Assembly (NCBI GenBank): GCA_951230915.1
Contig: OX579636.1
Location: 45,697,912-45,761,911 of the forward strand
Direction of reading: 5' to 3'
Length of the DNA stretch: 64,000 nucleotides
DNA from: Antitrichia curtipendula
Taxonomy: Eukaryota; Streptophyta; Bryopsida; Hypnales; Leucodontaceae
Each line of letters starts with the position of its first letter. Position 1 is the stretch's first letter. The notes under the pieces were generated by a model. It ran no database searches, was not told where the DNA came from, and saw only the letters and a program-made list of their open reading frames with translations. The position numbers and the translations under genes were made by a program. Positions 24,152 to 37,379 of the stretch are shown piece after piece.

Positions 24152-24356
24152 CCGTAATCCCCGATTACGCGGGCAAAACCGCGTAATCGGGGATTACGGA
24201 TTTTTCATCCGGTTCTGCGTTTTCATCCGATTTTCATCGCGATTTCGTCGTGATTTACGTCGGGCAATACCCTTATCGTCGGGCATTGCGCCAAATAATC
24301 AGCCCTCCTCGTCGGGCTCCGCCCTCCTCGTCGGCCGATTATTTGGCGCAATGCCC
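24152..24356. repeat. GC-rich compound hairpin cluster
   Basis: Two perfect inverted repeats sit side by side in otherwise AT-rich DNA. The first has 21-bp arms at 24152-24172 and 24179-24199 around a 6-nt loop (CCGTAATCCCCGATTACGCGG and its complement). The second has 20-bp arms at 24281-24300 and 24337-24356 (GGGCATTGCGCCAAATAATC and its complement). The loop of the second contains direct copies of CCCTCCTCGTCGG. GGGCAATGCCC-like motifs recur just outside the second stem, extending it imperfectly. No ORF with a known domain uses this DNA. Confidence 0.75.
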
Positions 24357-24381
24357 TCCTCTGCGGGCATTGCCCTATACA

Positions 24382-25531
24382 TTAACCCCTGAAGGACTAG
24401 CATGCGTTTTTTGGCAACATAAAAATTTGGGTCAAGTATGTGTGACTAGAGATTTGAATATTTTACGTTAAAAATTTAATAGAAGGTGGGGACAAGGAAT
24501 ATCTTTCACATGCACTAAAATTCACAACATTTGAAAATGTGAGTAAAAAATTATGACCTAATACAGTGACTCACAAAAGTAGTTGGACACCTTTTGAGAT
24601 AAATTGAACCACTCCCACAAAAATGTACCACTTAGATTACCCAAAGGAAGCCACCTAATATTGCATTAAATGATGTTGATTAGCCTTAATTAATTTGGGA
24701 GGCGGATTCATTAAATTTTCTCCACAATTTCATGCCAAATGGACAGTGGCCAAGTGCTTTTGTGAGTATTTGTATGTTATTTTTTCCTCGGTCAAGTAGT
24801 TTTGGCAGATCAGAAAAATCACTTTCTTCATAAACAAAAATTTGAAATTGGTTTTCTAGAGTTATATACATGTGGAAAACTTTGAATCATTCCATTTTGA
24901 TCGATGAGTCAAAAGTGATGAGGAGTTTTAGTTTGTGGGCAATTCTGGATTCTCTACTCTAAAATAAACTTTGAAGTCCTTTATCTTACTCAATTTTCAA
25001 TACTTTTGGAAAAAAAAAAATCATAAAATGTAGGTTCTTCATTACAACATTGGAATCATTGGAATTTGCATTTTTCAATTCCATAACTAAATTCTTAACA
25101 TAATTCTAATTTTGTATTTTGAATCATTATCTACTTCTTTCTATTTACTATTTTTTTTCTTATATGTTGTACAATTCCAAATGATGTAAAAATTCTTAAG
25201 CATGTAGCCAACTTGTCTAGAAAAATGAATATGAAGAAGCACCACCATTTTGGACAATTTTTCCTAGAAAAGTGAGCTTGTGAAGTGCGACTGCCCGTTT
25301 TTTCGTAGGGCCAAAAAAATGATTTTAGTAAATTTGAATGCTTATATCTTACAATCCACGCAATGGAAATTTCTGAAATTTTTACCACATGTTCTCAAGT
25401 TAGCATACTACAAGATCCTACACTTACATGTGTCAAATGAATTATTTTTTCAAAAATTTGGTACTTGTACTAAAAATGACAGTTTTGGAGTGCTTTTGGT
25501 GAAAACATTGTCAAGGAACTTAAGGGGTTAA
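24382..25531. mobile_element. TTAA-flanked repeat, family II (copy D)
   Basis: Begins TTAACCCCTGAAGG at 24382 and ends CTTAAGGGGTTAA at 25531; 1150 bp. Its interior matches copies at 42539-43481 and 40733-41354 in opposite orientation. Shared blocks include the TTTGAAGTCC and CTCTACTCTAAAATAAACTTT region, the ACTATTT...CTTATATGTTGTACAATTCCAAATGAT region and CTGCCCGTTTTTTCG. No transposase. It abuts the GC-rich hairpin cluster ending at about 24380. Confidence 0.65.
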
Positions 25532-25709
25532 ATATTGGTTCAAGTAGACTCAATTGTGAACAAATACTTGTGAAAACAAGATGGTGATGCAATCAATAAA
25601 AGAGGTGCTTTTAGAATGTTAAACCATGCATGCAATGTTGGTGGGGGCTTTTACTCTCCTAAAAAGTGCAAGCCCTCACCAATGAGAACTTCCCACTGAC
25701 TCTGCGTTT

Positions 25710-26117
25710 GCTAGCATATGAACCTAGGATCTTAAACCCATAAACCTAGGAGCCTAGGCTCCTATATTATAGATATATGTATTATAGTATTTTTTTATGA
25801 TTATAGGATATTTATATTATAGGTGCCTATTTTATAAGTGTTTATGTTATAAGCCCCTTCCATGATTATAGGATATTTATATTATAGATGCTTATATTAT
25901 AACTGTCTATGTAATGGTAGTTATGTTATAGGCACCTTCCATGATTTATTATGGGATACTTATGTTATACGTTTTTATATTATAGATACCTATGTTATAA
26001 GCATCTTTCATGGTTATAGAATACTTATGTAATAGATACACATGCTATAAGCTCCTTCAATAGTTGTAGGGTACCTACTTACATCTAGGCTCAAGGTTCG
26101 TAGGCTCATATGCTAGC
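25710..26117. mobile_element. Element with GCTAGCATATGA inverted ends and internal tandem repeats
   Basis: GCTAGCATATGAACCTAGG at 25710-25728 recurs inverted at the far end (reads GCTAGCATATGAGCCTACG on the reverse strand, ending at 26117). Between them lie about four imperfect copies of a 65-80 bp unit with the pattern CCTTCCATGATTATAGGATA followed by TTATATTATAG-type repeats, at roughly 25796, 25862, 25941 and 26010. The interior is extremely AT-rich and non-coding. Confidence 0.55.
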
Positions 26118-28294
26118 GTCGTTGCTTCCCCCTCAATCGATGATACTAGTGTTGCAACTTTGCAGCCAACCAATGATTCTTTGAAGAAAAAGATGTATTT
26201 ACTCTCAAGGATCTATGGAGGTCTTAAGGTGGAACAACCCAATGCTGTTAGTCATCCAATTCTAACATCTATTGACCCCTGCTATCTATGTCAATCACCC
26301 ACCCATTACTACAACCTTGTTACCCTTTAGCATCATGATAATGCATTTGAGAAGGGGTCACACCAATGTGTGGTTTAGCATGGGTCTACTCAAGCATGCT
26401 TTACCAATTTTGTCCCAACAAGCTTTGAAAAATCACAAAAAATCCATTTCTTGTGGGCATGTCTTGATTCTACTTACAAATGGCTTCAATTCTCTCCAAC
26501 TTTCCCATCTCTAAAAAATATGTGAATTGACAAATGGCTTCTCTAAGTCTAAGGTACCTAGATAGCAAATTTGGGTGGTAATAGGCTAATCTACCTTCCC
26601 TTATCCCAATTCCAAGGGGGAATGTTTAGGCTTGCTAACCCATAAATGACATTGTGGCCATTTTTTGGCCGATGAATGCCAAAGAATCCTTCCATGTATT
26701 GAACATACGTGTAACTATTCATCCTCCAAATATTATGTGAAAAAGGAGAGGTCTTCTACAGTAGTTTGACTTCCAATGAATTCTTTTGAATTTTCTTAAA
26801 TCTAATGATTCACAGTTTCACACAATACCAAAATGGATGATTTCCATGGTCACCAGTCCGTCCGTCTTTTAAGGGTTAACAACGTTGACAGACTGATGAC
26901 TTGGCAGACCAGTCAGCAGCAAGTGTACTAATTCCTCCTAGTCTCAAACACATCGGCTTCCTACTTTCCGACTGCCTGACATCTCCGAAGTTGGTGTAGG
27001 GGCGCAGGCCAACAGAGCATGATTCAAGCTATCCTTGTTGAGTTAATGAAATCAGAACCAAATCCATGTTTGTTTGGGAGCAGACTGGCATTAATCTACA
27101 AAATTGCCAGTGCAGGTCCGTGCACCCAAAACAGACACTTTTCCAGTTTCCCCTGGTCTAGCAATCTCAAACCCAAGGTCTGGTCAAATTTCAATTATTA
27201 ATTTCTTAAACCAAAGTTGCTGGCAACGAAAAAGAGGAATTCAACCCACCGGCGGGACTGTTTCTTATTAAGTTTTCGATGAACACTTATGAAATGTTTC
27301 GTGAATTTTCAAGGATATGCTTGGCACTAGAGACAAGTCTCCAAGCACAAAATTGCTTCAACTTCCATTTGTTGCTCTTGAAAACTTTGTGGCCGTAAGT
27401 GTCATCGTTGCTTTTGACCCTCATGTAGACAATAGAGAACCAAAAGAGACATTGGATGAGGATACTTTACTACATAACTATATAAACATGTGATGCTAAC
27501 CTCATGGAATATAATTCTATTTATAGAATATATAAAAGTTCTTTTACATAAAAGTTCAATGTGGATTTGTTGACCTCGCCCTTCACTTATATAATTATAT
27601 TGTACTCATTTTCATGGAAATAAAAATTTCCATCAAAATGGGATATAAGTGTAAAATATTTTAATAATTTTTACTTTTTGGTTCTTGAAATTCAATTTTG
27701 ATTTTCAAAAATTATTAAATTTCATCTTTGTAAGAAAATTTGATTTTTTTAATGACTTATAGAATTTAGAATCAGTATTCATTAGTAAATGATGGAAAAA
27801 TGGAGCATATAAACTAAAATATTTAGTGGTTTGACTACATAGTCACAGCCTGTACCTTGTTAGGTTAAATTGATAATAAGTGGCTCTAAAAATCTACTAA
27901 GGTAGAACAACCTATGACCTCCCAAATTTGCAATCAAGTATCTTGTGCAATGTGCTTATTGTTGCCTGTAATTTTTTTAAGAAAGAATGAATTGAGTGGA
28001 CTTAAAGACAAGTGGAATTATATTAATCTAATAAGAATTGAAATTGATATGAATATTCCAAAACACTTTTGGTGCAAAAATATAAATTTATTAATAGGAG
28101 GGTGGCATGACCATTTTTAAAAGGTTCAAGATCAATAACTTGCTGCCCTAATTCCATTTGATTGTTTGAAAAGCACAAAATTAACATAACATTACTAACA
28201 TACCCATAGACTTCCATGTAGGCAATGTTGGTGGTTCCTATAACCATTCCTATATACACCAATCTATTCTACTGGTGAGTGTTACAAAATGAAT
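26118..28294. other. Intergenic, no gene seen
   Basis: AT-rich, with short ORFs only. Positions 26456-26585 share several blocks with 738-842. A TTAAGGGTTAA-like sequence near 26870-26880 looks like a lone right terminus of the TTAA family. Confidence 0.4.
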
Positions 28295-29224
28295 GTACCC
28301 CCTAAAGTCCCATTGTCCCCTTGGGGAACAAAATGGATTTGGACAGGCTTCTAAAACCTCAATATTCATTATGATTTTTTAAAACTTTTTGTGAAGATAG
28401 AAAAATATAATAGCTTTTGAGAAATATAGTTTTTATTTCAATCAATGCCTGGGAGCAAAAGTTATGGCACAAAAAGTAATTTTTTTCGTGAGTCCGGTAG
28501 AAACCTCCTTACACCAATTCTTTTTTATAATTTTATAATTTTTTTCTCATAGGTTGTAATTTTATCTATATGAAAATCTTTATTCATTTCATTTGGATTT
28601 GTTGTGTAAAAGTTATGGACACTCCTATTTTTTGGGCAATTAGAGCATCTTCTAGAAAAAATAACTTATAGGGTTCATTTTTGAATGTAGATTTCACAAT
28701 TTTTCAAAAAAAGAAGTTTGGCAAGGTTAAGTTTTTTTGGAAAAACAATCTCATTGTTGGGATTATAATATTTCAAATCCATCTTTGAAGTATTTACGAT
28801 TTAGTTTTTCTTTCAATCTTAGACCTACTTCTACTTAACAATTTTTTAAAGAATGAAAATCAAGTGTGTGTTTAAAAAAAAAATCCTAGACTTTCAACTC
28901 AATTTTAAAACACATTTTAAATAAATAAATTCAAAGTCTACAGTTTAAAAAGAATTCCACAAATGGTGGTCAAAGTCATCTAAAATTGCAGGTCAATGTT
29001 CAAAAAAATAATTTCTTTCAACTTTGAATGCTAATAAATTGCAATCTGTATGGTCAAACTTTAAGAAATTTTTACTACATGATGTGAGACAAGTGAAGTA
29101 CAAGATAATTTGGTTAGATTTAAAAATGTATATTTGTTTTATTTTCTTGGATGAATGTAGGAGAACCTAGAACTTTTGAGTGGTTTTTGACAAAAAAAAA
29201 TGGCCTAGGTTCTTTAGAGGTTAA
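28295..29224. mobile_element. TTAA-flanked repeat, family I, long form, reverse orientation (copy G)
   Basis: About 930 bp. The left end reads GTACCCCCTAAAGTCCCATTGTCCCC and the right end CTTTAGAGGTTAA with TTAA at 29221-29224; the left TTAA has decayed to GTAC. The content is the reverse complement of copies B and C: AGCATCTTCTAGAAAAAATAA, TTCAACTTTGAATGCTAAT and the GGGAGCAAAAGTTATGGCAC block. It has the long-form centre. Confidence 0.65.
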
Positions 29225-32200
29225 GCTAGCAATTGCAACTCAAGCAATAATTAAATACAAAGTCTGATTGAAAACAAAAATCAGAGCCTAATAGCCACAA
29301 TTTCAAAAGTCCACAAGACAAGCATAAATGCTTAAAGCCAAATTACTACTATCCAAAGTATGACCCTAAGCGGCAATCTCTCACCCCCCCGCTCAACTAC
29401 AACAAATTAGTTTAAAAACCAAGAAACACAAGCACAATAAGGAAGCTTTGAAGGAACCCCAATGTCCTTCAAAGAATACTTGAAATATAACTACGGAGCT
29501 TGAAATACTCCTAAAAACACAAAAATTGAAAATTTGGCTCAAAATGGCCAAAGTCCAACTAAATGGACCCAATAGTGTAAAATGTGCCACAAAGTGGTTA
29601 CAAGAGGTAACAAGGGGTGTTTGGAGAGGAAAAAGGTGGACCTTATATACTCTTCTAGATACGCCCATCTCCTCTTATTTCCTAGAGGTAATCTCATCAA
29701 CTAAGATTTTCAACCTAATCTTCTTATTTTTGACTTTCTACGTTGGTTTAAACTTTAACTTTTTGAGATTAATTCCAAATCACAAACGGATTGCGCCATT
29801 GGCTTTAGAAGGTGTTTTTAGTTAGAAAAAACTCCCTACCCTCTGCTTACTCTAAACCGTAACGAAACCTAGTACCAACTTAAAACCAAAAAAGGGTAAA
29901 AATTCAACTTTTGGAGTTAGCCTTTTCTGAGAAAAGTAACTAGCCTAGGCTCTATAATTAATATAAATGAATAATAAAAGACCTTGCTTTGACCTCATAA
30001 CAATTTCATATGCCTATAGAACGCCGATCAACTTCCCAAACTTCCTTCAGTTTTGCCGGTTTTGAAGAATCTTGTTGGTTTGGGTACTTCTGGTTCTTGA
30101 AACGTTTTGAAACTTGTTGGAGCATCTTATTAACATAAGAAAAGCTATGCTAATTTTTAATGAGATTTTATTGCACCTCGGTTAATTCCTACAAATTTTC
30201 TGTCGTGAATTATGACGGTTGACGGTTTGGAAGAATATCTTTTGACTAACAAAAAAATTTGATTTTTTTGTAGAACCTCTAATGGAATTCCACAAAAAAA
30301 TTGCAAATTCAAATTCCTATCTTGCACATTTGAAAAGGAGGATCAAGTTCCACTATCTCCTTTAAATTTTGGTGAACAACAAATCTTCCACATGGAAAGG
30401 AATCTTGACAACCTGATTGCGCTACTAGACTCCTAGCATGATTTCCATCTATAATCATTGTACTTAGGTTGAAGATGCCCTCTACCAATCTATCTTGAGT
30501 TTTTTTCATCTACATGCTAACAATTGGGGTTTCTACTATTTTGTTGATGTAATGGGGAAATTGAAACATCTCTCCAAGACTCAACTTTAGGGTTTTCATA
30601 TAATTCCCTCGGACCAATTTATCCAATATGGGTCACATGCACAATAAGTTTAAGCAATTTGTGCAATTTCTACTCAACACGCTTACTATATACAATTTGT
30701 AGATTTATATCCTATATACATGCAAGATTTGGCTATAGCTAAGGAAAAACAATTTATTTAGGATCAAATCCTATATTGGCATGTGACAAACCTATTTAGA
30801 TTTTACACTCTTTTGAGGCATTTATGTATATAAAACTACACTCAAAATTGCAAGAAATCCCCAAAAATAAATCATGAGTTTCAATTGACGAAATGGAAAC
30901 TCACATATGTGAATATTTATAGTTGAGGACTTTTTTCTTTTTGAAAATTTAATACAATATACTTCATTGAATTAGTTATATTGTATAATGGTTGGATTAG
31001 AAAAATTAATCAAAATAAAATATTTTTCTTATTGCCTAGGTTGAGATCGAAAACACAATTTATTTTATAATTCTTCAACCTCTTATCTAAATTGGCAAAA
31101 AAATAGTGCACCAAAAATCTAGTATCACTCACTCTATTCAAAAACTAGTTTAAAAAATATATACTTTTTGAATTTTCAATGGTTTTCCCCCTAAATGTAA
31201 TAGCCTAATATGGGTTTTCTTGTCATTTGGAGATTAAAATTAAAAATATGATTCAATAGATGCCTGAAAATAGAAAAAAATATTTTTTTATATAATTTTT
31301 TTAAATAACAAAATTTTCCAAATTACAACATGTCTTTCAAAAATACTTTTGACTAAACCTCCCCCTTAGTGCTCCCTTTTGGCCTCCTCAAAGGAATAAA
31401 ATAACACTTTTTATATTGTTCTTGAACCTAAGTTTGAAGGACAAGTTAACCACACCTAAATTTGACGTTTTAAGCACATTTTTTAGCTACAATAATGTTA
31501 TGGAAATTTACAAAAGAAATCAGCATCACTAACATAGAATCTAATTCAATAGAAAATTCCCCATTCTTAACTCAATAAAGACATGGATTACTAAAAGTGT
31601 CCAATGAATGACTTTTGAAAAAATTGTATAATTGAGCAACATATAAATTTATCTCAAAAATTGATCATATTTTTATTGATTTATCCACAAATCTTATAAT
31701 TTATAATTGCCTACCTTGATGATAGGGATGCATCTTTCTATAGTTAAATTTTCTATAGACTCGTAGCTTGATCAAAGTATTTGTTGAAATCACTTTAACA
31801 AATGAAAGAAACTTTGAAGACCAACCCCGGGTATACACAATCTCCCCTTGACTCTATCTCTACAAATGCTTTAACCAAAATAATTGCAATTGTAATTCAA
31901 TTTGTTTAGCTAGATCTACTATGCATTCACACACTACCATGTGAAAGTGTGTCATAAACAACCTATCCATAAACTACACTAAACAATTTATAGAATTCAC
32001 ATTTTGTAATGATAGACATTCACCAAAATCTGTCAATTTAAAAATTCAAAAAATCTAAACCTTATACAAAATATTACAAATTATGGGTGGAAAATAGGGT
32101 CAATTAACGTTTGAATGGCATGTGCCAGAGGCATCATGCACATTCCAACCATCCAAGCATAATATGAAAAATTTAAACTATCCAAATCATTTATAAAACA

Positions 32201-32229
32201 CATTTTGAATAAGATTAATAACATTGCAT
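29225..32229. other. Intergenic, no gene seen
   Basis: About 3 kb of AT-rich sequence. ORFs at 29393-29668, 29526-29825 and 30309-30509 show no recognisable domain. I see no RNA gene or clear element ends. Confidence 0.4.
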
Positions 32230-33107
32230 TTAACTCCTAAAGTCCCATTGTTCCCTCAAGGGACAAAATGGATTTTGGGTAGGTTCCTACCGTCTCAATA
32301 TCATTATGATTTTTTAAATTTGAATACATAAAAACGCATTAGCTTTTGAGGAATATAATTTTTTTATTTCAATCTGTGCTTGGGAGCAAAAGTTATGTCA
32401 CATAAAGTCTTTTTTTTGTGTGGTGGGTAGAAACCTCATCACAAAAAAAAAAATTTAATTTAAAAAATTTGTTTCTCATAGATTGTAATTTTATTTATGT
32501 AGGAAGCTTTGATTCATTCCATTTGGATTTGTTGTGTGAAAGTAAAGGATAATCTTATTTTTGGGGCAATTAAAGCATCTTCTTGAAAAAATAACTTGCG
32601 AGATTCATTTCTGAATGAAATTTTCACAATTTAAAAAAAATAAATGTTTAACTAGGTTAAATTTGTTTGCTTGCAATCTCATCTAAGAGCTATTAATTAT
32701 TTAGTGTTTTTTTTTATATTTTGACTTAATAGTTTTTTAAAGAATAAAAATCAAGTGTACTTTTTTTTAATTTTTTTTTGTAGAATTTCAACTCAACTCT
32801 TCAACACAATTCAAAAAATAAATTCAAAGTCTATAGTGTAAATATTTTCCACAAATAGCAGTCAAAATCATATGAAATTGCAAGCCAGTGTTCAAAAAAA
32901 TAATTGTTTCCAACTTTGAATGCTAGTATCTTCCAATTTGTAGGGTCAAACTTTATTAAACTTGTACTAAATAATTTGAAACAAGTGAAGTACAAGGTCC
33001 TATGATTAGATTCTAATTTATTGATTTTTTCCTTGGATGAATGCAACAAAATTGATAGTTTTGAATCATTTTTGACAAAAAAACGGCATGGGGACTTTAG
33101 GAGCTAA
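32230..33107. mobile_element. TTAA-flanked repeat, family I, long form, reverse orientation (copy H)
   Basis: 878 bp from TTAACTCCTAAAGTCCCATTG to GGGACTTTAGGAGCTAA. The ends are inverted complements over about 15 bp; the right TTAA has changed to CTAA. It aligns along its length with copy G (AAGCATCTTCTTGAAAAAATAA, CAACTTTGAATGCTAGT, GGGAGCAAAAGTTATG). Non-coding. Confidence 0.68.
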
Positions 33108-34178
33108 ATATTCAACAAACATATTCCTTTACAAGAGAAAATTAGAAAACAACCAACCTTTGCCCCACATTTTTGGATTCCCCTTAAAAATTAAAAATTA
33201 AAAAAGCATTAAAATTTTTCAAACTACTATATAACCATTTCACAAAATAATTCAATCCTTTCTTCCTCCAACCATATATAATTCGTACCTCAATTCTTGC
33301 ATTCCACAACAAGAATCTCCACATGGTCTATTTGTTAAAGCCTGTTTGCATTAGAAAGTTGTAGGGTTCCAAGCTTGGACCTCTAGCTCTGCAAAAGTTG
33401 AAAACATTCCTGAACTTTCTAGACCCTGTGTTCAAAATTGTACGTCACGTCAAGATTTTAGAGTTTTCTCTCCTCTCTACCTATGGTCGACCACGATGGG
33501 CCTCTAGTTGTGGTTACCTATGAAAACGGATTCTTGAATTCCACACCGAAATACGCGCTTCCAAGCTCGCTCACCTGCATTGAGATTTTGAGTATGCAAT
33601 TTTCGAATTTGCGCTCTTCCACGGTAAGTCGCTCACTCAAAATTTGCATTGCTATATCAGCTCCTCTTGTGCTTAGGGTTTCTGTTCCAAAGGAACTGAA
33701 CCACCCGTTCGTAATCTTCATATTCGGAAGAAGCATTCACCGTGAGTGGTTTGTGTGGTGGAAGTCCATTATTTACTGGAATTACTCGTTGCACATTGGT
33801 GGATTGATTGCACTGTGTGTTCAATCTCGCAGGAGTACTCGATTTCAAATTGAAGTTAGTGTGCAATGAAGGATTGAGAATTGAGACAATTTGCACAAAA
33901 TGGGATTTATGTTGGTGCGATTGTTGTTGTTGGTGGGCAGATTTTAGGAGAGTTCGTTGGGTAGCAATATCATGACCTTCAGTTATATGCATTGTGTGGG
34001 GTTGGACGCACTTGAACCGTAAATAGTGACAGACGCTGGAGAATTTGCGAATTTAATCGGATATATTAGAACCGGACGTTTTGTCATAATAAATCTTTGG
34101 AACCGCAACCCTATATGTGAACTTAGGGTTTAGGGTTTTACTCCTCATGTTTCTGTTCCTGTTGCCCACATTACAATA
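33108..34178. other. Upstream flank of the ABCI12-like gene
   Basis: Base composition rises towards the gene, and the last few hundred bases probably hold the promoter and leader. A 128-codon plus-strand frame at 33483-33869 begins with ATG but matches no family I recognise and is overlapped by an equally long reverse frame, so I do not call it. Confidence 0.4.
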
Positions 34179-37100
34179 ATGGTAGCCGCGATGTTGGTCG
34201 TGACGCCTTTGTCCGGACTTCCTGTTCATTTTCGATCTCATGAAAACCTCTGGCCTGTCAACAGTCGGGTGAACAGTCGGGTGAACGGGGGAATGGGTGG
34301 TCTAGGTTTAGGGTCGAAGTCTCGGCCTCAAATTAGCTCCTTCATTGCCAGAACCCCGTTCTCAAGGTGCAACGATTACCAATTTCTGCTTGGAAAGAAT
34401 CCCAGTAGTAGACTGTGGAATCAATCGAGAAGAGGGCGTCCCCTTGTTGTATGCAAAGCTGGAGGAAATGATTCTACAAAGGAGAGTGCAAGTGATCGAC
34501 TTCGTATGTGGATGCTCAAGAATGCGAGGAGGCGACAGGAGCCCCTGGGCGAGAGGATTATGAGGATGGTGGCAGGAGCAAGCTCTGCACCCATTGCACA
34601 GTACATACCTTCCCCTGTCACTCCCTTGCATACCCTTGACCCACGCGTCAAGCAGGTAATTCTCTAACCTATTTCACCACCTTCACTTCGACCCTTAATC
34701 TCTATTCAAGCTTCACAGGTTTGTTAGTTTTCAGTATTACTTCGTCAATTAAGTTTGCGGTAAGGTTGCAACAGCCGCCCTGCTGTCCCATTTAGGGACT
34801 AATGAAATTTTTATGAAAATACACTAGAGTCCTCTATACTTATAGAACTTCGTTGCCCTGCATACCGTACAGAATGCCTGGTTGCATGATGGGTCCTCAA
34901 TACCTACTACTGTCTCCATCATGAGATACACTACAAGCAGATGTATCGCGACATCTTCGCATAGTTCACTCTCCAAGTTCTTGCGTTGGAAAACTGTGTT
35001 CAGCTGTGTATTGTATGTGATGAGTTTCTGAGTCTGTCAAGGTTTTTATGGGCACAGTGCGGGTGGTAATCAGGCTTGGCTTCTGGCATTAGTTATACTT
35101 CCTGCTCGATCGCACATGGTAATTCGGATTGGAATTGTTGTGTTTTTGGCGTTAGCTACCATAGGCACGCTTCCACGGCGAATTTGGCAGGTTTGTTTCG
35201 ACTCTCTTCCTTCTCTTTGCTTTTCTTCTTCTTTCCTACATGAGAGAATACTAAAACCCTTAGAACCTGATTCCGTCTCCTGGACGGACCTTGTTACTAA
35301 CATCGATGCATACATTTGATTGGACTTATTAGCAAGTGCTGTAAGCGCAACTTTGGTAAATGTGTATGGGCACTGATCTTTGAATGGAAATGGGTCTGTC
35401 TACTATCACTTATAGTATTCTACACCCTCCCACTTTGAAATTGCATAAGGAATTCATATGTAGTAAATAAAATTTGATCAAACAGAATTTACTCTTGTAA
35501 CCAAAGATCTCTCCACGGAGTTATAACTGTTCTCTCAAAAATCACTCTTACGACTGTTAAAAATACTTGAAATGACGCAGAAAGTATCCTCTACCTTAGT
35601 TTTCAAGGTTAATGTAGAGTTCCTATCACTTGCCAGATCCAAGTGCATTTTTGGCTTTGCAAGTAACTCTGGTTCTGACTGGAATTGGGGAATGGATGGG
35701 AAACATGGACAGGACCAACTAGGCCGCATGGCTTTACTGTCAGGGTTCCTTTTCGTTATGCTTGCTTTGGGGACAGATGGAGTATCGCCAGTGATGCAGG
35801 CACGGAGACCTTTGCCCTTGGCAGAGGGCTTACCAAAACTCCCTGCTGCTCTGGGTGGTTACAGATATGTACTTCTTAAGTTGGGTCCTCTTCAGCTGAC
35901 AAGAAAGGGAGTTTCGCTTGCTGCTGCTGCGTCTTGTTTGTCATTTACTGTAAGTAGCGCATTCTTTTTGAGCAGATAGACTATTCGTAACTAACTTATA
36001 TGCAGAGGGTAGGGACGCCAAAACTGTGTCTAAATAAAATTCATCAATCTTTGGTGAAGGGTAATACGCTCAGGTCATCACACGCTGTTTGTTTGGCGTT
36101 GCATTACCGATTTTGTGTTCTTCATCTGTCTGGGTTTTTTTGCCGGTTTTGAAAAGAAATCAGTCATCATTTTTGTCATATGTGCCTTCTTCATTCTGCC
36201 GATCAACTCAATATTAGTTTCTATTACTAAAGTTTACTTACAGCGTTAAATCTCCCATTTTCTCAATGTAGGTACTTCAAAGCGCGAGTCTTTGCTTAAC
36301 AACCACAACTCCGGAGCAGCTTGCTGCGGCTTTGCGTTGGTACTTAACACCACTCGCACGCATAGGTGCACCTGTGGAGGAGTTGATTCTTACTCTGCTG
36401 TTGTCGCTGCGGTTCATTGGGATTGTTTTCGACGAGGTATAGATTTTATCTCTTGCATTTGATTGGCTAGCAACCAATCTGATTTTACTTATCATGTAAA
36501 TGTGTGATTTTTTCATCCCATCGATCTTTTTGTGGTTATCTATTATTTGTTCAATGTCATGAGCACGGATATGATTCTACTGTGAAGAAGGCTCTTCTCC
36601 AATGCGGTCAGCCAGTTCATGATAGGCTTTATCTGCTAGTCTTTTGTAAATCCAGATCAATAGGGGCAACCTTCTTCCGTCTAATCCTTGAAAGGTTAAT
36701 ATTAAAAAATTATGTGTTCAGGTACGAAATCTTGCGGTCGGAGTTGTAGCCAGAAATATCGAGTGGAAGTCATTGCGACTATCCGAAACAGCTGACAGTA
36801 AGTTGCGAATTCGAAAAGCTCAGTTTTTAATCCCTTAATTGTCGAAATTGGGGTATCTGACTGTATCTGAAGGCATACTGGTTAAACTGAATTTACTATT
36901 GTCTTGAACCTGTTTTTTGTGGTCTCTGGATTGATGATTTAGCATTTTTCTTTTTAGTTTACGGAACGTGAAGTGATTTTATCTCTGGTTTTTGGTTTTG
37001 ATACAGCATTCTTTAATCTCTTCGGTCGAATTTTCAAGAACTTGTTTAGCCATGCTGATCAAATATCTCAGGTGCTGATTCTTTTCATCAAAACTGTTTC

Positions 37101-37379
37101 TTCGAGTATTATCAGAGTTTTGAGAATATTGAATAACTTGCAACCTCTTTTGTAAGTGATATGCTTCTCACTCTCCTGAAGCAGTCTTATTATCTCCTGA
37201 AGTTTTTTCTCTTCCATTCACAGGCAATGGTCGCTCGGGGTTATCGAGGTAATCCAGTCAAGCACCACATATACTTTCTCACGAAGTTATCTATCCAACC
37301 AAGAGACTGGGTTGCAATGGCAGGATTATTAATGTTAGTGGTCCTCTCTATGTATACAGAGTACATGCTTCCAGCTTGA
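34179..37379 (+). CDS. ABCI12: ABCI12-like chloroplast ECF/ABC transporter transmembrane (T) subunit
   Basis: Seven exons (34179-34655, 35074-35190, 35713-35949, 36272-36436, 36722-36797, 37007-37071, 37224-37379) join in frame to 430 aa. The first ~95 residues are rich in Ser, Arg and Asn and end in VVCKA, fitting a chloroplast transit peptide. The rest is a CbiQ/EcfT-type membrane protein: LDPRVKQAWLLALVILPA, DQLGRMALLSGFLFVMLALG, TTTTPEQLAAALRWYLTPL, LILTLLLSLRFIGIVFDEV and, in the last exon, QAMVARGYRG, the Ala-Arg-Gly coupling motif (residues 383-385) that contacts the ATPases. In plants ABCI12 works in the chloroplast envelope with the ATPases ABCI10 and ABCI11 in an ECF-like module linked to metal homeostasis. 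Those partners are not in this window, as expected for nuclear genes. Start: first ATG before the transit peptide. Confidence 0.9.

Noticed and set aside
33483..33869. 128-codon plus-strand frame upstream of ABCI12
   Set aside because: No recognisable family, no splice link to the ABCI12 exons, and comparable frames exist on the other strand.
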